DNA of 64,000 bases, from contig NZ_JALPRP010000002.1 in the NCBI RefSeq assembly GCF_023195915.1, positions 372,001 to 436,000 on the forward strand, in the 5' to 3' direction. The position numbers and the translations under genes are program-made. Positions 27,407 to 36,142 of the stretch are shown piece by piece (positions within the stretch are counted from its first letter, which is position 1; each line of letters opens with the position of its first letter). The notes below the pieces were generated by a model. That model had not been told where the DNA came from. It did no database searches and saw only the letters and a program-made list of their open reading frames with translations. Source of the stretch: Methanoculleus sp. 7T. GTDB lineage: Archaea; Halobacteriota; Methanomicrobia; Methanomicrobiales; Methanoculleaceae.

Positions 27407-28465
27407 ATGATAAAACTGGTCTTCTTCGACCTCGACGAGCACGAACAGGACGTGGTCAGGGACACCTTCGCCCGCGAGAGCGGCTACGAGGTCGACCTGC
27501 ACTCTGATGCGCTCACGAGCGAGAACGCATCCCTCGCCCACGACGCCGACGGTATCGGGGTCTTCGTCACGTCGCACGTCACCCGTGACGTCCTCGGCCG
27601 CCTGCCGCATCTCAAGGTAATCGCCGCCATGTCCACCGGGTACGACCATATCGACGTTGACGCCTGCCGGGAGAGGAAGATCGCCGTCTGCAACGTGCCG
27701 CTCTACGGCGACACCACCGTGGCAGAGTTCGCGTTCGGGCTCATCCTCGCCCTCGCCCGGAGGTTCAGGCCTACGTTTGCGCGAACTGCCCGGGGTGACT
27801 TTTCCCGGACCGGTCTCCAAGGCATGGACCTCGCCGGAAAGACCCTCGGCCTGATCGGGACCGGGCGCATTGGGTCGCACCTCGCCCGCATCGCCCACGC
27901 GGCGGGGATGAACGTGATCGCCTACGACCTGCGGCCGAACCCGGACCTCACCCGGGACTACGGCGTCCGCTACCTAGACCTCGACGACCTCCTCCGTCAG
28001 GCAGACGTCATCAGCCTGCACGTCCCCTACACGAAGGCCACGCACCACCTCATCAACGCAGAGCGGCTGCGGCTGGTCAAGGATACCGCGCTCCTCATCA
28101 ACACATCCCGGGGCGGCGTGGTGGACATAAGGGCGGTCGCGGGCGCCCTCCGCGAGGGCCGCCTCGGGGGGGTCGCGCTCGATACCTTCGAGGGAGAGCA
28201 GGTCTGGATCGAGGAGGAGTTCTCGGGGACTGGCGAGCCCCCGGCGGCTGAACTCAAGGAGGCGCTTGAGAGTTTCGCCATCCTGCACTCTGACCGGGCA
28301 ATTCTCTCGCCGCACAACGCTTTCAACACCCGCGAGGCGCTCGGGCGGATCCTCGCCACCAGTATCGAGAACATCACGGCCTTCTTTGCCGGGAACCCGC
28401 AGAACATCGTTGCCGAGACCTACCTGGTGCCGGCGACGCCGCCGGCCGGGGGTGGGAGAGCATGA
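27407..28465 (+). CDS. D-2-hydroxyacid dehydrogenase, D-lactate dehydrogenase-like
   Basis: A 352-residue NAD-dependent enzyme of the D-isomer 2-hydroxyacid dehydrogenase family. The Rossmann motif is GLIGTGRIGSHLARIA; catalytic Arg is in NTSRGGVVDIRAV, Glu in DTFEGE and His in SPHNAFNTREA. STGYDHIDVDAC and the long loop before the histidine resemble fermentative D-lactate dehydrogenase. It would reduce pyruvate to D-lactate or a related keto acid. It lies in an operon with gap upstream (7-bp gap) and ppsA downstream (4-bp overlap), so it may recycle NADH made by GAPDH. The exact substrate is inferred. Confidence 0.88.
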   Translation: MIKLVFFDLDEHEQDVVRDTFARESGYEVDLHSDALTSENASLAHDADGIGVFVTSHVTRDVLGRLPHLKVIAAMSTGYDHIDVDACRERKIAVCNVPLYGDTTVAEFAFGLILALARRFRPTFARTARGDFSRTGLQGMDLAGKTLGLIGTGRIGSHLARIAHAAGMNVIAYDLRPNPDLTRDYGVRYLDLDDLLRQADVISLHVPYTKATHHLINAERLRLVKDTALLINTSRGGVVDIRAVAGALREGRLGGVALDTFEGEQVWIEEEFSGTGEPPAAELKEALESFAILHSDRAILSPHNAFNTREALGRILATSIENITAFFAGNPQNIVAETYLVPATPPAGGGRA

Positions 28466-30900
28466 AGCAGGATGCGACCTACATCCGCTGGTTCTCCGAT
28501 ATCAGAAACGAGGACGTCGGCCTCGTCGGGGGGAAGAACGCATCCCTCGGCGAGATGTACAGCGAACTGACCCCGAAAGGCGTGAAGATCCCAGACGGGT
28601 TCGCCGTGACCGCCGGGGGTTACCGGCACGTCCTCGAGTCCGCGGGGATCCTCGACGACCTGAAGGAGACGCTTGCAGGCCTCGACCGGAACAACGTCGC
28701 CGATCTTGCAGAGCGGGGGAAACGGGCCCGTGATCTCATCCTTTCAGCCGGGATCCCCGACGACCTCTGGAGCGAGATCAAGGCTGCCTACGACATGCTC
28801 TGCGACGAGTACGGACCTGATGCCGATGTCGCCGTCCGGAGTTCCGCAACCGCCGAAGACCTCCCGACGGTCTCGTTTGCGGGCCAGCAGGAGACCTACC
28901 TGAACGTCCGCGGCTACCAAGCGCTGCGGGAGGCGATCGTCCGGTGCCTCGCCTCTCTCTTCACCGACCGGGCGATCGCCTACCGGATAGACAACCATTT
29001 CGACCACTTCAAGGTCGCCCTCTCGGTCGGGGTCATGAAGATGGTCCGTTCAGACCTGGCCGCAAGCGGGGTCATCTTCACGCTCGACACCGACACCGGC
29101 TTCCGGGACGTCGTCCTCATCACCGGGTCCTATGGGCTCGGCGAGATGATCGTTCAGGGCGCCGTCAACCCCGACGAGTTCTATGTCTTCAAACCGACAT
29201 TCCGGAAGGGTTACCGTGCTATCGTCAGGAAGAACCTCGGCGAGAAGAAGGTGAAACTGATCTACGGCCACGGCGGGGCGAAAGAGGTCACCCGAACCGT
29301 CGATGTCCCGGAGGCCGACCGGAAGAGGTTCTGCATCGCCGACGACGATGTCCTGACGCTTGCCGGGTATGCGCTCACGATCGAGGACCACTACTCGACA
29401 AAGGCCGGCAAGCCGGTGCCGATGGATATCGAATGGGCAAAGGACGGCGAGACCGGAGAACTCTTCATCGTCCAGGCCCGGCCCGAGACGGTGCAGTCGC
29501 AGAAGGCGGGGGACGTCCTCGAGACCTACCACCTGGACGAACGCGGGGCGGTACTTGCCGTCGGAAAGAGCATCGGTGACGCGATCGCCGCCGGGAAGGC
29601 CAGGGTCATCACCGATGTCAGCCGTCTCCCCGACTTCAGGGCGGGGGAGGTCCTCGTCTCCGACACCACCACGCCCGACTGGGAGCCCGTGATGAAGACG
29701 GCCGCCGCCATCGTGACGAACCGGGGCGGGCGGACCTCCCACGCCGCGATCGTCAGCAGGGAGCTCGGCATCCCCGCGGTCGTCGGCACGGGCGACGCGA
29801 CCGAGAAGGTCCCGACGGGCCGAGAGGTGACGGTCAGCTGTGCCGAGGGGGAGGAGGGGTTCGTCTACAGTGGCACCCTCCCGTTCCACGTCGAGAAGAT
29901 CCGGCTCTCGGACCTGCGGCGGCCGAAGACCGAGGTGATGATGAACCTCGGAAACCCGGATGCGGCGTTTGGTCTTGCCATGGTCCCGAACGACGGTATC
30001 GGGCTCGCCCGGATGGAGTTCATCATCAGCAGTTACATCAAGGTCCACCCGATGGCGCTCGTCCACCCGGAGCGGGTCACAGACGAATCGGTCCGGAGAT
30101 CAATCGCAGAACTCATCTACGGCTACCCGGACGGTGAGGAGTACTTCGTGGAGAGGCTCGCGGAAGGCGCCGGGACCATCGCCGCGGCGTTCTACCCGAA
30201 CCCGGTGGTCGTCCGGATGAGCGACTTCAAGACCAACGAGTATGCAAGTCTGCTCGGCGGGACCTACTTCGAGCCGAAGGAAGCAAACCCGATGCTTGGG
30301 TTCCGCGGCGCCTCCCGTTACTACGACGAGCGCTACCGGGAGGGGTTCCGCCTCGAGTGCCGGGCGATGAAGCGGGTCAGAGAGGAGATGGGGCTTGCAA
30401 ACCTGATCATCATGATCCCCTTCTGCCGCCGGGTGGAGGAGGCAAAGCGGGTCATCGAGGAACTCGGGAAGAACGGTCTCCGGCGGGGCGAAAACGGCCT
30501 TCAGGTCTACCAGATGTGCGAGATACCGAACAACGTCGTCCAGATCGATGCGTTCAGCGACTACTTCGACGGGTTCTCGATAGGCTCAAACGACCTGACC
30601 CAGCTGACGCTCGGCATCGACCGCGACTCCGCGGTCGTGGGCGGGGCCTTTGATGAACGTGACCCGGGCGTCAAGCGGATGGTCGCCATGGCAGTCGAGG
30701 GGTGCCGGCGGAACGGGCGGCACAGCGGGCTCTGCGGCGAGGCGCCGAGCACCTACCCGGAGTTCGCCGACTTCTTGGTGGAGCAGGGGATCGACTCGAT
30801 ATCGGTCGAGCCCGACGCGATACTGAAGATCACCCTCCGTGTGGCCGAGGTCGAGGAGCGGCTTATGGGCGCAAAGAGGATGGCCCCGCTGCCTCGGTGA
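28462..30900 (+). CDS. ppsA: Phosphoenolpyruvate synthase
   Basis: An 812-residue PEP synthase converting pyruvate and ATP to PEP, AMP and phosphate. The N-terminal ATP-grasp part begins VGGKNASLGEMY and contains VAVRSSATAEDLPTVSFAGQQ. The phosphohistidine domain has GGRTSHAAIVSRELGIPAVVG. The C-terminal PEP barrel has GIGLARMEFIISSYIKVHP, GSNDLTQLTLGIDRDS and GLCGEAPSTYPEF, with the catalytic cysteine in LCGEAP. Length fits archaeal and bacterial PpsA. It overlaps the dehydrogenase gene by four bases. Confidence 0.95.
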   Translation: MKQDATYIRWFSDIRNEDVGLVGGKNASLGEMYSELTPKGVKIPDGFAVTAGGYRHVLESAGILDDLKETLAGLDRNNVADLAERGKRARDLILSAGIPDDLWSEIKAAYDMLCDEYGPDADVAVRSSATAEDLPTVSFAGQQETYLNVRGYQALREAIVRCLASLFTDRAIAYRIDNHFDHFKVALSVGVMKMVRSDLAASGVIFTLDTDTGFRDVVLITGSYGLGEMIVQGAVNPDEFYVFKPTFRKGYRAIVRKNLGEKKVKLIYGHGGAKEVTRTVDVPEADRKRFCIADDDVLTLAGYALTIEDHYSTKAGKPVPMDIEWAKDGETGELFIVQARPETVQSQKAGDVLETYHLDERGAVLAVGKSIGDAIAAGKARVITDVSRLPDFRAGEVLVSDTTTPDWEPVMKTAAAIVTNRGGRTSHAAIVSRELGIPAVVGTGDATEKVPTGREVTVSCAEGEEGFVYSGTLPFHVEKIRLSDLRRPKTEVMMNLGNPDAAFGLAMVPNDGIGLARMEFIISSYIKVHPMALVHPERVTDESVRRSIAELIYGYPDGEEYFVERLAEGAGTIAAAFYPNPVVVRMSDFKTNEYASLLGGTYFEPKEANPMLGFRGASRYYDERYREGFRLECRAMKRVREEMGLANLIIMIPFCRRVEEAKRVIEELGKNGLRRGENGLQVYQMCEIPNNVVQIDAFSDYFDGFSIGSNDLTQLTLGIDRDSAVVGGAFDERDPGVKRMVAMAVEGCRRNGRHSGLCGEAPSTYPEFADFLVEQGIDSISVEPDAILKITLRVAEVEERLMGAKRMAPLPR

Positions 30901-30910
30901 GGGAGATCCC

Positions 30911-33358
30911 TCACCGGACAAACGGTATACTGCCGCGGTCGATGAGGCGGTAGACGTAGACCTTTATCGGGTCCATGATCGCAAACGCCCAGACCAGTGC
31001 GTAGACCCAGACGAAGATCGCAAGCGGCCAGCCGATAGGCGTTATGATGAACCCGTAGACCGTGATCAGGGTCGCGACCACTTTTGTGGCGATCGCCGAC
31101 CAGAGCAGGGCCGGCCCGGGTTTGACGGACCAGAACGGGCCACGGGTGCGGGCGACGAAGATGGTGAGGTGGCCGGCGACCGCGAGTTTGAGGAAGATGA
31201 GCGACCGGATGACATCTAGGGAGAGGTGCAGCGGCCCTTCGGCGATGGCAAGCATGGTAAACGAGGATACGACGCCCACAAACCCGATAATTGTCGCAAG
31301 CGTGAGGATCTCACGCATCTTCCACCGCTCGGGGGACCGGGAGTAGAGGACATTATCCCAGGCGATGGTCATGATCGGGATGTCGTTTAAGAGGGCGAGG
31401 AGCACGATCATCAGGGCGGTTATCGGGAAGAACCCAAAGAGCAGGATCGAGAGGGTGATGAAGAAGAGGACCCGGATTGTCTCGGCGATCCGGTAGGTGA
31501 CATAGTGGCTCATGCGCTGAAAGATCATCCGGCTCTCTTTGATCGCGTCGATGATCACCGAGAGCCCGGGTTTTGTGAGGACGATCGCAGCCGCCGATTT
31601 TGCCGCGTCCGTGGCCCCAGCAACCGCGATCCCGACATCAGCCTTCTTCAGGGCGGGAGCGTCGTTCACGCCGTCGCCGGTCATGCCGACGATGTGGCCC
31701 CGGGACTGGAGGAGTGAGACGATGCGGTATTTGTGTTCGGGGAAGACCTCGGCGAACCCGGCCGCTTTCTCGACGATCTCCGCCGCTTTGGGGTCGGGCT
31801 CCTTTATGAATGCGTCGGCGGTGGCGATATCGGTCTTGAGGTTCACCTCCCTGGCGACTTCGCGGGCGATCGCTACATGGTCGCCGGTGACCATCTTGAC
31901 GTCGAGTCCCATATCCGCCGCCGTTTTGATGGTCGTCGCAGAGTCGTCGCGGGGCGGGTCGTGGAGCCCGATGACGCCGGCGTAGGTCCAGGCGCCGGGA
32001 GTATCGCTCCTTGCGACGCCGAGCATCCGGTAGCCTTTCTTGGCGAAGGTTCCGGAGAGGCGATCGATCGCCTCTGTAAGATCTTTCCCACCACCGGCGA
32101 GGGCGAGGATCACCTGCGGCGCACCCTTTGCGACCGAAAACTTCCGGCCGTCACTGCTCCGGACTGTGGCCTCGGTGCGCTTCACCACCGGGTCGAAGGG
32201 CTTAAATCCGGTGACGGTATAGGCGGTGAGCCGTTCTTTGATGTCCTGCGCCTCCGTCGACTCGATGATCGCGATGTCGATGGGGTCCTGGTCCTCCTCC
32301 CGGGATGCGAGGAGGGCGGCGAGGAGCACGTCGTCCTCCCGAAATCCCTCAAACGGGGCGACATCGGCGAGGGTGAGTTTATTCTCGGTGATCGTCCCTG
32401 TCTTGTCTGAGCAGAGGACGTCCACCCCGGCCATCTCCTCGATGGCGACGAGTTTGCTGACGATGGCCTCTCGCTGTGCAAGCGCCGTCGCTCCCACGGC
32501 CATGGTGATCGAGAGGACGGCCGGCAGCGCAGCTGGGATCGCCGCCACGATCAGGACAAGCGCGAACTGGAGGGTTTCAAGGATGCTCTCATGCCTGACC
32601 AGCGAAACGACGAAGACTATAGCGACGAGGGCGATCGCGAGCACAATCAGGTAGTCGCCGATCCTGACGACAGCCTTCTGGAAGTGGCTGGCCGTCATCG
32701 CCTCCCCGGCGAGTTGGGCGGTCCTGCCGAAGAAGGTCGCCTGCCCTGTGGCCACCACGAGCGCGGTCATCTCGCCTTGTTTGACGGTGGAGCCGGAGTA
32801 GGCGATGTCCGATGCGTGCTTCTCGACCGGCATCGACTCACCGGTGAGAGCGGATTCGTCGGCCGAGAGGAAGTCCCCCTCGACGAGTTTGATGTCGGCG
32901 GGCACGATGTCCCCGTTCCTGACCCGGACGATATCGCCGGGGACGAGGTCCCGTGCGGCGGCCTTCTGCCACCTGCCGTCGCGAAGCACCCTTGCTTCGA
33001 GCGCGAGCCGCCGTTTCAGCATGGCGATGGCGTTGCCTGCCTGATACTCCTGCCAGAAACCGACGATGGCGTTGATGAGGAGGAGGGCGAGGATGATCGC
33101 GAAGTCCTCCCAGCGCCCGATGGCGGCGGAGATGACGACCGCCGCCTCGATCATCCACGGGATGGGGCCCCAGAAGTAGCGGAGGAATTTCAGGACCGCG
33201 CTCTCCTCCTTCTCGGGGAGCTCGTTGGGGCCGAACCTCCGGATGCGGTCCGCCGCCTCAGCTTGGGTCAGGCCGTCCCGTTGGGATGAGAGGGCCCGGT
33301 AGAGATCGTCGACGGCCATGCCCCGGGCTTCATCAGTGCCGATTGTCTGGCGCTCCAT
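30911..33358 (-). CDS. Plasma-membrane H+-transporting P-type ATPase (type IIIA)
   Basis: An 815-residue P-type ATPase close to the fungal/plant Pma1 and archaeal type IIIA group. It has the actuator motif ADESALTGESMPVEK (~residue 170), phosphorylation site CSDKTGTITENKLTL (Asp near 318), GMTGDGVNDAPALKKADVGIAV, and about ten membrane segments. It would pump protons outward using ATP. It is convergent with ppsA, 10 bp apart. In a methanogen, which normally makes ATP from an ion gradient, the role may be pH homeostasis or reversed ion pumping; this is inference. Confidence 0.92.
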   Translation of the reverse strand: MERQTIGTDEARGMAVDDLYRALSSQRDGLTQAEAADRIRRFGPNELPEKEESAVLKFLRYFWGPIPWMIEAAVVISAAIGRWEDFAIILALLLINAIVGFWQEYQAGNAIAMLKRRLALEARVLRDGRWQKAAARDLVPGDIVRVRNGDIVPADIKLVEGDFLSADESALTGESMPVEKHASDIAYSGSTVKQGEMTALVVATGQATFFGRTAQLAGEAMTASHFQKAVVRIGDYLIVLAIALVAIVFVVSLVRHESILETLQFALVLIVAAIPAALPAVLSITMAVGATALAQREAIVSKLVAIEEMAGVDVLCSDKTGTITENKLTLADVAPFEGFREDDVLLAALLASREEDQDPIDIAIIESTEAQDIKERLTAYTVTGFKPFDPVVKRTEATVRSSDGRKFSVAKGAPQVILALAGGGKDLTEAIDRLSGTFAKKGYRMLGVARSDTPGAWTYAGVIGLHDPPRDDSATTIKTAADMGLDVKMVTGDHVAIAREVAREVNLKTDIATADAFIKEPDPKAAEIVEKAAGFAEVFPEHKYRIVSLLQSRGHIVGMTGDGVNDAPALKKADVGIAVAGATDAAKSAAAIVLTKPGLSVIIDAIKESRMIFQRMSHYVTYRIAETIRVLFFITLSILLFGFFPITALMIVLLALLNDIPIMTIAWDNVLYSRSPERWKMREILTLATIIGFVGVVSSFTMLAIAEGPLHLSLDVIRSLIFLKLAVAGHLTIFVARTRGPFWSVKPGPALLWSAIATKVVATLITVYGFIITPIGWPLAIFVWVYALVWAFAIMDPIKVYVYRLIDRGSIPFVR

Positions 33359-33470
33359 GGTCTCCCCGCCCGCCCCCCTCTCTACGCGATCGTATATAGG
33401 TGCCGCTGTCGGCCCCGGGGACTAGTGTGTCTGTGGGCTTGATGCATCTTCCCCCGCCCCACCGGCGTAG

Positions 33471-33735
33471 CAGTGGACTGTGGTGGATATCGCCATTGGG
33501 GGAAGGGGGCCGGGGAGAGGGTCTCCCCCTCCCACAAGGGGATAGCCGTTAGTTCTCTCCCCGAACCCCCCCCACCCCGCCCGCGCTTCGCGCTCCTCAC
33601 TCGAAACCCTTCGGGTTTCTCACGCTCCCTTCGGTCGGCGACTCGCACCTCCGGTGCTCAAACTCCTGCCCTTTTGGCCAGTCGTTCCCCGCCCCGGGGG
33701 CGGGGGCAGTGCGTGGGGATAGCCGGTGGGAAGCC
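33471..33735. repeat. Dispersed GC-rich modular hairpin repeat, copy B
   Basis: Contains the 99-bp block (33568-33666) identical to that of copy A. The flanks also align: CAGTGGACTGTGGTGGATATCGCC at the left and GGGGGCAGTGCGTGGGGATAGCC at the right. The last hairpin module differs from copy A, showing modular exchange. Confidence 0.75.
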
Positions 33736-33829
33736 TTGAATGGGGAGCGACTCTAACGATGGTTTCCCGGAGAAGGTAAGGTGAGGGCCAGAGATAGACG
33801 GGATCAGGTTCTTTTCCACCAATCCCAAT

Positions 33830-34056
33830 ACACTGGACCGTGGTGGCTATCCCCTTTGGGGGAGGGGCTGACGGGGAGGGGGGCTTGCCCCCCTCCCCTG
33901 TCTCACCGGGTCGCGATACCTGTAAGCCCCCACCCCACCCGGCCTGCGGCCTCCTCATTCGCACCTAGCGGTGCTCAAACTCCGCTCCTATCGGAGCGTC
34001 GATTCCCCGCCCCCCGGGGGCGGGGGCAGTGCGTGATGATACCCGGTGGGAAGCCG
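33830..34056. repeat. Dispersed GC-rich modular hairpin repeat, copy C
   Basis: Same flanks as copies A and B, but the core modules are replaced by GGCC-TGC-GGCC, GCACC-TAGC-GGTGC and GCTCC-TATC-GGAGC. The stems are conserved as base-paired units while their sequence and loops vary. Confidence 0.7.
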
Positions 34057-34113
34057 TGCCCGGGGGTGGGTGCAGGGATAGACAGAACCTGGATATTTCC
34101 AGTCTTTCCCCGG

Positions 34114-34236
34114 ACACTGGACCGTGGTGGCTATCGCATCCGGGGGGGCCGGGGAGGGGAGACCCCCACCCCGCGAGGGGCGATTCGCTGTAACCCCCCC
34201 TCGCAAGGCGGTACCCGCAAGCCCCCACCCAGCCCT
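34114..34236. repeat. Dispersed GC-rich modular hairpin repeat, partial copy D
   Basis: Starts with the same left arm as copy C (ACACTGGACCGTGGTGGCTATC) and continues through GGGGAGGGGAGACCCCC and CAAGGCGGTACCCGCAAGCC, then stops before the hairpin core. It is a truncated member of the family. Confidence 0.6.
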
Positions 34237-34368
34237 CCAGGAGCAGTGCATGGGGTACCAGAGAGAAATCGGGCTACGGATGTCTGTGAATGGTGCTATA
34301 CTGCGCAAACCCGGCCCCATCCCCCGGTGCGTCGGCAGGTTCATATAAGGCCCGGTGAATGCAGGGCC

Positions 34369-36141
34369 ATGGCGGCGAGGGACCCCGTCTGCGGGATGCC
34401 GGTGGACCCGGCAAAGGCGGCGTACTCGGTGGAGGCCCGCGGCGGGACCTATTACTTCTCAAGCGAACTCTGTAGGGATACGTTCGTCGAGGGAGAGAAG
34501 ATCGCCTATTTCTCCATGGAGATCGGCCTTGAAAGCGATATACCGACCTACAGCGGCGGCCTCGGGGTGCTTGCCGGGGACGTCATCCGATCGAGCGCCG
34601 ACCTCCTCATCCCGATGGTCGCGGTGACGCTCGTCAATCGGAAAGGCTACGTGCAGCAGCGGTTGACTCCTGAGGGCGACCAGATCGACCTCCCGGACGA
34701 GTGGAAACCCAAGGAGCATATGCGGGAACTCCCCCGGCGGGTGACCGTGCAGATCGGGGACGCAAGCGTCGCCGTCCGGGCCTGGCTCTACGACTACTGG
34801 AGCCCTGTCGGCGGCCTCGTGCCGGTGCTCTTCCTCGATACCGACCTTCCTGAGAACGCACCCGGGGACCGGGAAATAACCGACTATCTCTACGGCGGCG
34901 ATCAGGAGTACCGGCTGAAACAGGCAGTTGTGCTCGGGATCGGCGGGGCCCGGATGCTGGATGCGCTGGGTATCAAGGTCGGCAAGTACCACATCAACGA
35001 GAGCCACTCAAGCCTCCTTACCCTCGAACTCCTCAAGCGCCCGGGGATGGATGAGGAGAAGGTGCAGACGCACTGCATCTTCACCACCCACACCCCGGTG
35101 GCGGTGGCGTTCGAGACGTTCCCGCAGGATATGGCGGTTCGCCTGCTCAGGGGAGAGATCCCGCAGACCCTGCTCGACGACTATATCGGTGAGGGCGGGC
35201 TTGCGCTTGCGACCCTCGCGTTCCGCCTGAGCAGGTACGTCAACGGCGTGACGACGGCGCATATGAACTTCTCGCGGCGGCTCTTCCCGGGGTTCCACAT
35301 CCGGGCGGTGACGAACGGCGTCCACCCGCATACCTGGACGTCAGGGCCGTTCCGGGACCTCTATGACCGTTACATTTCGGGCTGGGCGCAGGAGCCGGAA
35401 CTGCTCGTCAGGGTCGACGAGATCCCGCACGAGGATATCAGGCACGCCCACCAGCAGGCGAAGCAGGCCCTGGTCGACTACGTCGCAGAGAAGAACGGTG
35501 TGGACCTGGACCTCCGAGCCCTCACGATCGGGTTCGCCCGGCGGGCGGCGGCCTACAAGCGGGCAACCCTGATCTTCTCGAATCTCGAAAAACTGCGGGA
35601 GGCCGGCAGACAGGGGGCGATCCAGCTCGTCTTCGCCGGAAAGGCTCATCCGGCGGATGCGGTCGGCAAGCAGGAGATCCGCGAGGTCCACGACGCCATG
35701 CGCGACCTCGACGGAGAAGTGACGGCCGTCTACCTCGAGAACTACACGATGGACCTTGCGGGCCTGATGACCGCCGGGGTGGATGTCTGGCTGAACACGC
35801 CCCTGCCGCCCTACGAGGCGAGCGGCACAAGCGGTATGAAGGCCGCCCTCAACGGCGTGGTCAACTTCAGCGTCCTCGACGGGTGGTGGATCGAAGGCTG
35901 GATCGAGGGGACAACCGGATGGGCGATCGGTCCAGAACCGAGTGCGCCGGTGAACGAGGCCGAGCGGCGGTCCCGGGAACTCCAGGACCTCTACAGTAAG
36001 CTCGAGTACCTGATCATCCCTACCTACTACCTCCGGAAGGACGAGTGGGCGACGATCATGCGGAGTTCGATCGCAAAGATTGCCTACTACTTCAACACTC
36101 ACCGGATGATGCGGCGCTACGCGACGGAGGCATACTTGTGA
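34369..36141 (+). CDS. Alpha-glucan phosphorylase with N-terminal YHS domain
   Basis: A 590-residue protein. Residues 1-40 (RDPVCGMPVD..., TYYFSSELCRDTF) form a YHS-type metal-binding domain with cysteines at 8 and 35. From residue 45 it is a short-form GT35 phosphorylase: IAYFSMEIGLESDIPTYSGGLGVLAGD, HTPV, the PLP-lysine region EASGTSGMKAALNGVVN (Lys near 490) and a YFNTHRMMRRY end. It would release glucose 1-phosphate from storage glucan. The start ATG at 34369 is about 25 nt after a TATA box (34340-34350), suggesting a leaderless mRNA, and the YHS part is in frame and contiguous with the phosphorylase. Confidence 0.93.
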   Translation: MAARDPVCGMPVDPAKAAYSVEARGGTYYFSSELCRDTFVEGEKIAYFSMEIGLESDIPTYSGGLGVLAGDVIRSSADLLIPMVAVTLVNRKGYVQQRLTPEGDQIDLPDEWKPKEHMRELPRRVTVQIGDASVAVRAWLYDYWSPVGGLVPVLFLDTDLPENAPGDREITDYLYGGDQEYRLKQAVVLGIGGARMLDALGIKVGKYHINESHSSLLTLELLKRPGMDEEKVQTHCIFTTHTPVAVAFETFPQDMAVRLLRGEIPQTLLDDYIGEGGLALATLAFRLSRYVNGVTTAHMNFSRRLFPGFHIRAVTNGVHPHTWTSGPFRDLYDRYISGWAQEPELLVRVDEIPHEDIRHAHQQAKQALVDYVAEKNGVDLDLRALTIGFARRAAAYKRATLIFSNLEKLREAGRQGAIQLVFAGKAHPADAVGKQEIREVHDAMRDLDGEVTAVYLENYTMDLAGLMTAGVDVWLNTPLPPYEASGTSGMKAALNGVVNFSVLDGWWIEGWIEGTTGWAIGPEPSAPVNEAERRSRELQDLYSKLEYLIIPTYYLRKDEWATIMRSSIAKIAYYFNTHRMMRRYATEAYL

Positions 36142-36142
36142 A

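Larger units (their letters stand above)
33359..34368. other. One-kilobase intergenic block of repeats
   Basis: Between the P-type ATPase and the phosphorylase genes lies about 1 kb with no gene. It is almost entirely made of three successive copies of the GC-rich hairpin repeat (33471-33735, 33830-34056, 34114-34236), then the phosphorylase promoter (TTCATATAAGG, 34340-34350). The plus-strand frame upstream of the phosphorylase ATG is open across the repeats but is not protein-like. Confidence 0.6.

Noticed and set aside
33781-34368. Upstream extension of the glucan phosphorylase frame
   Set aside because: The frame is open for 196 codons through repeat DNA, but the TATA box at 34340-34350 lies inside it and the protein similarity begins at 34369.
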